This document shows, piece by piece, positions 1 to 10,430 of a DNA stretch of 64,000 nt. The notes beneath the pieces are model-generated. The model did no database searches. It worked only from the letters and a program-made list of their open reading frames with translations, and was not told the DNA's origin. The stretch's first letter is position 1. Every line of letters begins with the position of its first letter. A program made the position numbers and the translations under genes. Source of the stretch: Vigna angularis (lineage: Eukaryota > Streptophyta > Magnoliopsida > Fabales > Fabaceae). Where the stretch lies: the NCBI RefSeq assembly GCF_016808095.1, contig NC_068970.1, positions 48,023,630 through 48,087,629 on the forward strand, given 5' to 3'.

Positions 1-135
1 GTAACCGAAGTAAAAGGCCTAATCAAAATTTCAAAAATGCCATTTAAAATTAATTTTGAATATTTTTCTGGGGACTATAGATCGAGGTAGTATCCCCCTT
101 ACTGTTTCGGTTCATTTAGAACCGAGGTAGTAGCC
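1..135 (+). repeat. Left subterminal repeats of the outer CACTA
   Basis: Motifs of the form ACCGAGGTAGTAG and TCGAGGTAGTA occur here and again as ACCGAGGCAGTAG near 20425. Subterminal motif clusters of this kind are the usual binding sites for a CACTA-encoded DNA-binding protein. That function is family knowledge and is not shown here. Confidence 0.6.
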
Positions 136-537
136 CTTGTCCAGGGTAAAATTTCGCGAAAGCGCGAACAGTTCTTCTTCTTCAGCGATTTCTCTCTACA
201 ACTTCTTCTTCTTCTCTACGCCACCGCGACCTTTCTCCCTCTTCCTTACGCCACCGTTGCGCCGCCGTCGTCACTGTAGAAGGACTTCCTTCCTCATTTT
301 TCATCACCTATGTTTTTATCCGATCAAATTTGGCTTTGGTCGCCGGAGTTTTTTCGTTTTTTTTTTAGTTTTTCAGTTGGTTTCATACGTTCTTTTATTG
401 ATTCGGATTATCAAACTTACATTTTGTTGTATATTTTTGTAGGTATTGTATTTTTTCTTTTAAATTTGTTCCGTTTCAGACCGCAGGTTGTTCCATCTTC
501 TCAATTATTGTGTGGTTTTTCACGCTCTTAGGTTCGT

Positions 538-797
538 ATTATTCTGTTTATTAATTTTCATTTTGTTAATTTTTAACTTTTTGTAGGTTGAATATGAGTA
601 ATTATGTATGATTGAATGTTTGAATTGATAATTTGAATGCGTTTTAGTTGTTTGATTGTATGATTGTATTATTTTGTTTATTAATTTTCATTTTGTTAAC
701 TTTTAGTTTTTTGTGTGTTGAATATGAATAATTATATATGATGGAATGTTTGAATTGATAATTTGAATGTTTATTAATTGTTTGATTGTATGATTGA
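538..797 (+). repeat. Two tandem copies of a ~130-bp unit
   Basis: A unit starting ATTATTYTGTTTATTAATTT at 538 is repeated at 668, a period of 130 bases. It lies just upstream of the transposase start of the outer element. A TTTTGTAG acceptor-like site follows before the ATG at 860, so this is probably a 5' leader intron. Confidence 0.65.
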
Positions 798-1391
798 ATT
801 GATTTTATGTTGAATATATTATATAATTGTATGATTTTAATTTTGTAGAATATTTACGTATGGATCGAAATTGGATTAATTTACCAAGCATTAGTACTGA
901 GTACGAGAGAGGGGTAGAGGAATTTATACAATTTGTGCAACGTAATGAGGGTAGAAGTGATGATGAAGTGAAGTTTAGATGTCCTTGTGTGAACTGTTTG
1001 AATGCGAGAAAGTTGAACGCAACCCAAATTAAAATTAGAGAACATCTTATCTGTGATGGTTTCCTAAGATGCTATACAACATGGATATGGCACGATGAAG
1101 AAATGCACTTTCCGACTGACTCCCTAACTGAAAATGTTATTGATCCCACCATGGAAGAAGATCGACCGGATGAAGACAAATTAGAGGACATGATCCGCGA
1201 TGTTGGCGCAAAAATTTTGCCAAAGCTCATGTGTATGAGACGATGTCGACTGATGCGGAAACACCTTTGTATGTCAGTTCAACTAAGTTCACACGTTTGT
1301 CAGCGGTGTTAAGGCTCATGAATTTGAAGGCGACCAATGGATGGACTGATAAGAGTTTCACAGAATTGTTGACGTTGTTGAATGAAATGTT

Positions 1392-1419
1392 CACTAGTGG
1401 AAAAATGACTTTTTATAAC
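1392..1419 (+). repeat. Left terminal inverted repeat of the nested CACTA
   Basis: It begins CACTAGTGGAAAAATGAC directly after the GTT target duplication. It pairs with the right terminus with three mismatches over 28 bases. Confidence 0.92.
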
Positions 1420-1423
1420 GTAC

Positions 1424-1745
1424 AAAAATGACATTTTATAACGTAGTTACTGGGGATATAGTTCTGGGCGATATAGTAAGTCTGCACATTTTATAACGTA
1501 GCAAAAATTTACGTTATAATATGTTCAACATATTATAACGTAGTTTCTGAAGTACGTTATAATATGTGCAGTTTATTATAACAAATTCTGCATTTGTCCG
1601 TTATAATAGGTGGAAGATATTATAACGTAGAAAATTTTGTACGTTATAATATGTTATATATTATTACGTATATATTATTGTACGTTATAATATGTGATCA
1701 ACATACCATATCATGCATTGCTTAGTACGTTATAATAAATGTTTT
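1424..1745. repeat. Left subterminal repeat cluster of the nested CACTA
   Basis: The motif ACGTTATAATATG or its inverse CATATTATAACGT recurs about every 40 bases, with variants such as TCCGTTATAATAGGT. The same motifs are found inside the right end (13100-13345). In the En/Spm family, clusters of this type bind the element's regulatory protein. That role is inferred here. Confidence 0.8.
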
Positions 1746-1971
1746 TAAAAAAAAATTGATTATTAAATTTGACATCCAATGAAATTATAATAATATTCCT
1801 GTATTATCATCTCATCCAATCCATTTATAATAAATATAGCTTTAAATAAACAAATTTATTGAAACTAACAAAATAGAATTCATTTCAAATATTAAATAGT
1901 CTAATATTTAATACATCATTTATACATGAAACTATATATTAAATCCAAAATATTACATTAATGTACATACA

Positions 1972-4900
1972 CTATTTAAGTGTAGCCAAGTTTCTACTAA
2001 CACTTAAAATAAAAGAAGCCCAGTTCCTTCTAATTTCTTCCATGTCTGCAGCTTGCATGGGAGATGAATCATTAAAGATCTACAAATAAAATAAGAGTTA
2101 AAACAATATTGTAATGAATAGTTGGATAAGTATTTAGTTAGTATTTTAATACCTTATTCCATGATTCAATAATGTTTGTACAAATAATGGTATGCATGTG
2201 TTTCATTACATAATACCCACACTCATAGCTGCCCAATTGACGTCGACACTGCAAATTAAATACAAATAATGAAGACTCATTCAAATCAAAGACACAAAAT
2301 ATCAGATTTTACTCTAGCTAGCCTTTGCACCATGTAGCTCTGTATATTTTGCTAAACCAAATTTCACAAAACCAACAACAGAACCAATTGCTCATAAAAA
2401 TAACAATCACAAAACACAAAACAAAGAAGGTGAACTTCTCTTACATTAGGTGTGATTATTTGCATCTTCTTCCTAGAAATAGATGGAACACCCCGCAACC
2501 TTGAATGAGCTTCCAAAGACCTATACAAAAGTTTGACATCCATCACATCATAATAATAATAATATAGGAAGGAATCAAAATAAAAAGGAAAACTTACGCC
2601 TCTAATATATTTTTGATGGACAATGTGTTAGCTTTCTTATGCAAGGAACATAAGAGAACTACAAGAGAACGATCAGGAACAATAACTAGCAATTGCCAAT
2701 GACCCCTACAAGTTAGAATAATATTAATTAAAAGAAACTTTTAAACTTCTCATGAAAAATTAAAAAATTATGTACTTACTTATGCAAGTAAGGTGCTAAA
2801 TAGACCTCTTTACCAGCTTTTTCAAACATTTCTATCAAGTACTTTTGCACCTCCTCTGATTTATTTCCTACAGTTTGAATTATAACAGGATCAAGAAATC
2901 CATAGATAGTAGCATTCCTTCTCTCGATGCAGAGGTGATGCAAATACCTTCAATATCAACAAATAATGTTCAAATAAATACACGAATGCAATATGATAGT
3001 ATTTCCATGGTTTGTGAAGGTTTACTTACAAATTCCAAAGTTGTAGAACTGTTGTAGAGAGGAGATCATTACCAATGACAATTTCACAAATATCCCTATG
3101 ACATACATATAAAGTGGTGGTAGTAGTCTTGCATGTGAGTTCAGAAGGCATATCTATCTCAATAGTTTTATTCCCCATTGTGACTACCGCTGCACCAAGT
3201 TGTTGGAGAGGAGACAATTGTGGTTGAGGAGGTGTAACAATGTTTGTATTCTTAGAAACGTCCTATATTTGACCACAAAATAAGTCCAATATTATATGCA
3301 TCCAAATACAACAAATACATAAGTAATTAAGGCAAATATGAATATAAATTCTTACTAAAATTGGCTTTGCCAATCTGGCTGGCCAAATGATAAAATTTCC
3401 TGGAGCTTGCCCCACTGTTTGAACCTCTTCACTAGGCAAAGGAACACGAGCAGAAGAATCTTTAATATCTACAACCACCACTCGCAACATATCATCTTTA
3501 ATAGCCTCGTGGTGGATGGTGCTTCCCAAATTATATATTTTACCTAAGATACAAAAAAGATGACAATTGTTGAGTAAAATGGTATAAATGACTTACTTAG
3601 CACATATATAGAGAGGCAACAAGTATAGAGAGGCTGCAAGTATAGATTTCAATGTGGATACAGATTTCAATGATTCAGCAATTTACCTAGAGCCACCAAA
3701 TGCCAGTGGGGATCATCAACATACAATTCACAATCAACAGGGACATCAACACCATCCCCTGATTCCTCAGGAAGAGGACAACTCCCCTTTGTGCTAGCAG
3801 CATGGGAAGCCCCCTTTGGTGGACCTTGAATAGTCAATCCTAAGGATGCTATCTCTGATTTGATTTCTGACAATAACTCATCTCTCAATTCTGGGAACAA
3901 TTCTTTCTTAAACTCATTTCTTAACACCTTTTTATCGGATTCACTAAGTTGTGCTAAAGTAACCTTTCGAGTAGGACCACCAAAGAATTGCTTGAGTCCT
4001 ACCCCTCGTCCAACACCACGGATATATCCTGGATGCTCCGAACGTCCAATGGCAACCGCTAATATGTCATCTCGGCCTTCTTGAGTGAATGACCCTTGAG
4101 ACCTTTTCTCCACTAAGTCATCCTGAAAAAATAGTGTTTTAGTTCATCTATTACAGAATATATGCCAAAAAAGATATCTAAAGACATTAAAATTAAAATT
4201 AGGCTTATTATGAGTTTCTAACAATCTTCTCCGCTACAAGTCGAGTTTCTTCAGAAGTGTATTCTCCTGATGGCTTAGTGCGAGCTCTCTTCCATTTCTC
4301 ATGACGTGGAGGTGGAGAAATCTTACTCAAATCTGACCCATCATCGGTAGCTAAGGAAGAGGCCTCACGGATCATAATCTCCTCTAACCTATCGTATCCC
4401 CCACGAGACAATCTGTGTGGGTGGAGATTATTTTTTTGAAGGTCTTGTGCAACTTTTCTCTTTTCCTATTTCAAACATGTGACATAAACAATTAATAACA
4501 AATTATGAAACAAAAAAAATGAATATCAAATTATAAATAAAACATTAAATTTACCTGAAAGACATGTTCTAATCGTTTGTCCCGAAAAGCCTGCCACGTT
4601 TCCTCATCAAGGAACTGATATATCTCACAAGGATTCTTGTGACTTAACTTACCATAAATATACCGACTAGTAAGGTCAGTCTTAAAACCCCTCCACCGCT
4701 GCCCAGCATATGATATCCATTTACTTCTCAATAAGTTGTTGTTTGGGACGTCATATGTTAGCTAAATAATAAGTACATGAATGTTATATTTACAAATTTT
4801 TTAATAATTGTGGAAGTTAAGTTAAGACTTTCATACCATGATAGTTTGCCATATTTGGTTCTTCACTTCTTCAGGAACATGGTCCCATTTGTCAATAAGA

Positions 4901-5127
4901 ATACTAACCTTACTTCTACCAAGTAAGGCCACAAAGCTAGTGAATCTTGCACGGTTGTCTCCAATAACTTTTCCTGTACTCATATCAAATTGAATGGGCA
5001 ATTTCTGATCAGCATTACGACTAACAGTCAAGTCTTTTAGCCTAGTCGCACGTCTACACTTGGGTTGGGTAGACGATTGACTTTGGTCCTTACTTTGTGG
5101 TGGTGTAGGTGTAGATGGATCAGCCAT
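1972..5127 (-). CDS. Second CACTA gene: 11-exon protein with C-terminal Ulp1-like protease domain
   Basis: Assembled exons (minus strand): 4837-5127, 4555-4761, 4223-4465, 3687-4122, 3356-3543, 3030-3262, 2780-2947, 2598-2705, 2445-2520, 2153-2248, 1972-2079. All junctions are GT-AG, phases are consistent throughout, and the product is 717 residues. The N-terminal half resembles the plant CACTA transposase-like family (EETWQAF; SQGSFTQEGRDDIL). The C-terminus is a C48/Ulp1-like fold: His591 in GHW, Gln654 and Cys660 in QLGSYECGYYVM. The spacings equal those of yeast Ulp1 (Gln and Cys 6 apart). The residue 17 after His, where Asp is expected, is Cys608 (LCSLH). The outer element encodes the same CSLH, so this is a family trait. 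The exon models are from homology with the outer copy and splice-site reading, not from transcripts. Its role in transposition is unknown. Confidence 0.82.
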
Positions 5128-5210
5128 AAACCTGTTTTAACAAAAAATTGAAAATAAAATTTAATTGAATACACCAAAACTTACATAGATAAAAGTAGTA
5201 AAAGAATATT

Positions 5211-5395
5211 ACGAGGTATATGACAAATTTAATGAATCTGTGAGTTTGAATATTCCTGATGTATATCCTCCAAAAAACCTTTTATATATTCCATCAGTGT
5301 GAGTTTCACAACTAATTTTTTTTTCTTCACAGGTTAGAATTGCAATGGTGGGAAAATATACAAATCTTTCAGATGCATATCTTTCTGTACTGAAG
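5211..5395 (+). pseudogene. Captured CTP synthase gene fragment (two exons and one intron)
   Basis: A partial exon ending EVYDKFNES at 5239 is followed by a GTGAGT donor, a 93-base intron ending TTCTTCACAG, and a 63-base exon (5333-5395). That exon reads VRIAMVGKYTNLSDAYLS and closes with VLK before a GTACGA donor. This is the highly conserved start of the glutamine-amidotransferase half of CTP synthase. The fragment is antisense to both transposon genes and lies between them. Introns are retained, so the capture was from genomic DNA rather than cDNA. I found no further CTP synthase exons downstream. It cannot make an enzyme, but it could yield antisense or small RNA against the parent gene. 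Confidence 0.85.
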
Positions 5396-7241
5396 GTACG
5401 AAAAATTTGCCAGTGATCTTTGCAATATCTGCAAAATGTGCTCATATAAAGGCCAACTAACTCTTAAATTAAAGTATAAATTTTGTCCTTTTCAACCCGT
5501 ACACTAGATTTTATTAGAGTTCAATCACTGTTTTATCAATTTTGGTCCTGATTCTATTATCTGTAGCATAGATGCACTCATACCACTTGTGATGACTAAT
5601 CTGCAGTAATGTAATCAGCAATGGGTGTCTATATCACCCTACGATTCTGATGCATGGAAACCTGGATTTGGTATACTAAGGCAAAGCAACAGAACCTTAA
5701 GAAAATAAGGAAAAGTAAGAAAAATGGCTAAAACGAAGCATTGGTTTTTCAGAATTTATAGGGAGTTATAACATCACTAGTGATAAATTATGACTTACAA
5801 ACGCAAAATATATTGAATTGCTTTTTCATGTTATTTTTTCTTGTGCAATCCCATTCTTAATGTCAGCGGCAAAGTGAGTGAGTCAACATAATTACTTTCG
5901 TTTTTTATACTAAACCAGCAACAGGAAAATTTACTTAGCATTTCTAATTCATTCCCTTCTCCACACAAAGTAGCTTGCCCTCGAAAGTAACTTCACAGTA
6001 TTGGTCTCTCACATACCCAATTAGTTATTTATTGCATTCTTAGTTACTTCATTGACAGAAGATCCAGCAGAAGATATCATGTTCCAGAGCAGAATTTGAA
6101 TATAGATCAATGGCTTTAGACACTTGTAAACTTGTATGAATTAAACAACTCCTTCAAGAATTATAAATTTGTGATTTAAGAAGGTGAAATTGTACTATAG
6201 GCAGCCCTTAATATCACCTCCAATCCAGTATGTATATATAAAACACTTTCAAAAGAGGAAGATTTTTCAAATAATCTTGGCTTCACAACCAAATTAATCC
6301 CCCTTTTGAGTTGTTGAAGCCATTTAGTTAACATTAGCACTCCATCTAGGATCTCAAACAACAAAAGAAACAAACAAACATAGTGAAGTAAGAAAAGAGT
6401 AGACAAACAACCTAAAGTCCAGATTATTGACTAGATCAGCACAGATTAATAGACAAGCATCAACCCTCTTACTTTCTCTCTTTTGCAAATAATATTATCA
6501 AGTAAATAATGGTGAGTTTCGTTCCCAATCTGAAAGTGAAAGACCAGAAATGTGTCCTATATTATATGAGCAGTGAAGTTGTAGAAGTTGTAGAAAAACG
6601 TTGACAAAAGAGCATTGAACTCACCTATTAAAAACTGGTGTTAAATTTCAAAAAGGTCACAGATTTCTTGCAACAACAATGGCAGCATCAACAAGGTACA
6701 CGTTTCTTCAAGTCTCGTAATGGCAGCATCAACAATGGCAGCATCTCAAATAGTAAGACCTGGATTTGTGAGAGAAGATGTGAAAGGTTCAATCCTTTAC
6801 TAGGTGACCTGGATTTGTGAATAAAGTTGAATATATTGAAGCACAAATAGAAATTCTGATTTTATCTATATCTCAGGTTTGAACATAATACTTGTTAATT
6901 TGGAAGGCCTATCATACTCAAAATAAAGAAATTTAGCAATTTTTTAATGATGTTGGGATAAAGATTAAGCAAACTACTGAGGAAGATATAACTAAATCTT
7001 GATCCAGAAAATGACAACTGATAAAGCCTTTAACCACATTATATACAATTAATCATGAAAAATTAATAAAGCTATGGGGTAATTATATACAATGAATCAT
7101 TTATAAATTGGTGACAACATAAACAGTAAAAAGAAATAGAAAGTTGGATAATTCCTTGTTTCCAACAGAGAAAGAAGTAACAAAATTGACAAAAGCTGGT
7201 GAGACAACAAAGCAAGGGAAAGAAAGCAAAAACCTTCTCCA
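5396..7241. other. Spacer between the two genes of the nested CACTA
   Basis: No gene is supported here. A part probably belongs to the captured segment. On the minus strand near 5960-6010 there is a short stretch ending in a stop (CEVTFEGKLLCVEKG) that looks like a terminal exon but is not identified. At 6660-6745 the 15-base phrase AATGGCAGCATCAAC recurs. The rest is AT-rich. Confidence 0.5.
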
Positions 7242-10200
7242 CTATGTTGGAATATTCTCCCATAACCCTTCATGATGGTCATCACGTGTGGCATGGACAT
7301 CATCAACTTCGGTATCAACATCCAATGTTGGTATATTTGTGGAGAAAGATGGTGTCTCATAAATATCAAGTGTTGAACCGTCATTTGGATGACTACCATG
7401 TGTAGTTCTTCCTTGGAGCACAATTGACCATCTTTTGTTAGAAGGATCATTGACATAAAAAACTTGTTTTGCTTGAGATGCCATGATGAATGGCTCATCA
7501 GTATATTTGGCCTTATGTAAATCAACTAAGGTAAAACCCAAATCATCAGTTTTAACACCATTATTACTATCAACCCATTTACATTTAAAAACAGGAACTC
7601 TAAAACTTGTATAATCAATCATCCATATATCTTCAATTACACCAAAGTAACACATTGAAGCCATAATAGGATGTTTATCCTTTGAGCTAGAAAAATGCAT
7701 TGATTCAGCCACAACCATAACTCCACTATTTTGCATAGTACTTTTATCATCTTCAGATTTTGTATAAAATGAACAATTATTAATATCATATCCACTCCAA
7801 CATATGACATCAAAGTTTGGCTCACATGCTAACCATTTCAATGTATCACAACTTGTATTATCAATTTGAACTTTTTCTTTGAACCACCTTAAGAAAGTCT
7901 TGTTATGCTCATTAATCAACCACTTCTCAGGCATCCGTGGATTATCTCTCTTTACAATGTCTTTGTGAGCACTTAGGTAGGGTTGGACAATGTCAGTGTT
8001 ATTCAAGATATAAAAATGTGCTTGGATAACTTCATGTCGTGCCAATGTCACCACTTTTGCACTTCGAGTACCTTTACCAGCAATTCTTCCATGGTGGCGA
8101 GTTTTAGGTACCCCTATAGCTTCAATTTCTAATATGTATTCTGTACAAAACTCAATAGCTTCCTCTGCAATATATCTTTCAACAATTGATGCTTCAGGAC
8201 GATATTGGTTCTTGACGTACCCTTTCAATATCTTCATGTATCGCTCAATTGGGTACATCCATCGCAAGAACACAGGTCCACAAAGTCTAATTTCCCTTAC
8301 TAAATGTACAATCAAGTGAACCATGATATCAAAAAATGATGGAGGGAAATACATTTCCAACTCACATAATATAACTTTAGCCTCATTCTCCAAATAGTCC
8401 AACCATGCAGGCTCAAAAACTTTACTACAAATGGCATTAAAAAAGAAGCATAATCTAGTTAATGCATATCTAATATTCTTAGGCAATATTCCTCGAATCG
8501 CCACTGGTAGGAGTTGTTGCATTAAAACATGACAATCATGAGATTTTAACCCAAGTAATTTTAAATCCTTCATAGATACAAGTCGTTTCACATTGGAAGA
8601 GTAACCATACGGAACTTTCACACCATGTAAAAACTCACAGAAACTTCTCTTTTCTTGTTTAGATAATGTGTGACATGCTGGAGGCAAGTATGTTCGTTTG
8701 CCATGAGATTGTGGAGCTAATTGTTCTCTTATTCCCATTTCAACCAAGTCCAAGCGACTCTTCATACCATCTTTTGTCTTGCCTTGAATATTAAGGAGTG
8801 TTCCAATAATACTATCACACACATTTTTCTCTACATGCATGACATCTATACAATGTCTCACATCAAGCATCCTCCAATATGGGAGATCAAAGAAGATTGA
8901 TCTTTTCTTCCATATGTTTGTAGTTGTGGCTTGCTTTTTTGTCTTGCCAAGCACAACATTTATGTCCTTTACACGTTCATATACTTCTAATCCACTTAAA
9001 GGCGTTGGAGCTATTTCATTTTCTTGACATCCATTAAATGCTTTTTTTAATTTACGAAAAGGATGGTTTGCACTAAGAAATCTTCGATGTCCAATGTAAA
9101 CCGTTTTCTTTCCATGCTTAAGTTGATGGTGACATGTGCCTTCTTCACATATAGGGCATGCTTTATGACCCTTTGTGCTATACCCACTCAAATTACCATA
9201 TGCTGGAAAGTCATTGATTGTACAAAATAACATGGCATGCAACTTAAAAGTGGAGCCTGCGTACCCGTCGAACACATCAACGCCTTCCTCCCACAACATT
9301 TTCAAATCTTCAACTAGCGGGCTTAAATAAACATCAATGTCGTTTCCTGGTTGTCGTGGACCAGAAACCATTAAAGATAACATGACGTATTTACGTTTCA
9401 TGCACAACCAAGGCGGTAAGTTGTAGATCACTAACATGACAGGCCATGAGCTATGTCTACTACTCAAGTTACCGTACGGGTTCATTCCATCTGTAGCAAG
9501 TCCAAGTCTAAGGTTTCTTGGATCATTTCCAAAATATGGAAACATTGAATCTATTGTCTGCCATTGACTACAATCAGCTGGATGTCTTATTTGACCATCT
9601 CTTTTACGTTCATCTACATGCCATCTAATGAGTTTTGCATCTTTGACATTAGCAAATAATCTTTTAAACCTTGGAATTATGGGAAGATACCACAACACCT
9701 TTGCTGGAACACCCTTCCTCACATCATCTTCGAAGTCACCATCTTTTTGCTTGTATCTTGATAACCCACAATGTGGACAGTGATGTAACTTTTCATATTC
9801 CTTCCTGTACAACACACAATCGTTCGGACAAGCATGAATCTTTTTATACTCCATACCCATTGGACATAATATCTTCTTCGCATCATAATTAGATGTTGGC
9901 ATCGTATTACCTTCAGGAAGAATGTCACTCACTAACTCAAGCAATTCGGTGAAACTCTTATCACTCCACCCATTTCTTGCCTTCACATTAAATAGTTTTA
10001 ATATTGCCGACAATTTAGTGTACTTAATGCACCCTGAATACAAAGGCATTTTTGCATCACTACACAAAGTTTGATACATATGTGATCGTGCAATGACATC
10101 ATCTCCAACATCACGAATCATTTGCTCCAAACCATCTTCCATAACCAAATCCACTTCTTCTGCTTCAGTTTGAGACACATGTGCTATTGGCACTTCTACT

Positions 10201-10430
10201 AATTCACCATGCCATGTCCACTTGGTGTAGCTCCTTAGGAACCCATCACACAAAACATGCTCTCGTATTACTGCAGTGGGTAGTCTCCGCTCGTTCAAGC
10301 AATTCACACATGGACAATAAAATCTTCCATTATTATTTGCTACATTCCTCGTAGCAAACTCAATAAATTGTTCCACTCCTCTCTCATATTCTTCGGTTGT
10401 TCGTTTAGATTTTATCCAACTTCGGTCCAT
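7242..10430 (-). CDS. CACTA (En/Spm-type, TNP2) transposase, intact, 1062 aa
   Basis: This is the element's DDE-type transposase, which should cut and join the CACTAG termini in the nucleus. The frame is uninterrupted in a single exon. The start is the ATG at 10430 (MDRSWIK), matching MDRNWIN in the outer copy. A TTTCAG acceptor lies just upstream, so a 5' leader intron is likely. Order of domains: transposase-associated domain with CPCVNC (residues about 1-85); a zinc-finger-like CPNDC...CPHCGLSRY; TNP2 core about 240-450, with TDGMNPYGN near 313, INDFPAYGN near 406 and CPICEEGTC; DVMHVEKNVCD near 533; DUF4218 around 590-735 (RWMYPIERYMK); DUF4216 around 915-990 (FGVIEDIWMIDYT). Its length is close to that of maize TNPD. 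Which acidic residues are catalytic is inferred from the family. Confidence 0.93.
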   Translation of the reverse strand: MDRSWIKSKRTTEEYERGVEQFIEFATRNVANNNGRFYCPCVNCLNERRLPTAVIREHVLCDGFLRSYTKWTWHGELVEVPIAHVSQTEAEEVDLVMEDGLEQMIRDVGDDVIARSHMYQTLCSDAKMPLYSGCIKYTKLSAILKLFNVKARNGWSDKSFTELLELVSDILPEGNTMPTSNYDAKKILCPMGMEYKKIHACPNDCVLYRKEYEKLHHCPHCGLSRYKQKDGDFEDDVRKGVPAKVLWYLPIIPRFKRLFANVKDAKLIRWHVDERKRDGQIRHPADCSQWQTIDSMFPYFGNDPRNLRLGLATDGMNPYGNLSSRHSSWPVMLVIYNLPPWLCMKRKYVMLSLMVSGPRQPGNDIDVYLSPLVEDLKMLWEEGVDVFDGYAGSTFKLHAMLFCTINDFPAYGNLSGYSTKGHKACPICEEGTCHHQLKHGKKTVYIGHRRFLSANHPFRKLKKAFNGCQENEIAPTPLSGLEVYERVKDINVVLGKTKKQATTTNIWKKRSIFFDLPYWRMLDVRHCIDVMHVEKNVCDSIIGTLLNIQGKTKDGMKSRLDLVEMGIREQLAPQSHGKRTYLPPACHTLSKQEKRSFCEFLHGVKVPYGYSSNVKRLVSMKDLKLLGLKSHDCHVLMQQLLPVAIRGILPKNIRYALTRLCFFFNAICSKVFEPAWLDYLENEAKVILCELEMYFPPSFFDIMVHLIVHLVREIRLCGPVFLRWMYPIERYMKILKGYVKNQYRPEASIVERYIAEEAIEFCTEYILEIEAIGVPKTRHHGRIAGKGTRSAKVVTLARHEVIQAHFYILNNTDIVQPYLSAHKDIVKRDNPRMPEKWLINEHNKTFLRWFKEKVQIDNTSCDTLKWLACEPNFDVICWSGYDINNCSFYTKSEDDKSTMQNSGVMVVAESMHFSSSKDKHPIMASMCYFGVIEDIWMIDYTSFRVPVFKCKWVDSNNGVKTDDLGFTLVDLHKAKYTDEPFIMASQAKQVFYVNDPSNKRWSIVLQGRTTHGSHPNDGSTLDIYETPSFSTNIPTLDVDTEVDDVHATRDDHHEGLWENIPT

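Noticed and set aside
6176..6406. Minus-strand frame KWLQQLKRGINLVVKPRLFE resembling part of plant NAD kinase
   Set aside because: Only about 28 residues look alike, with a gap, and no catalytic GGDGT motif or flanking exons were found. Too weak for a capture call.
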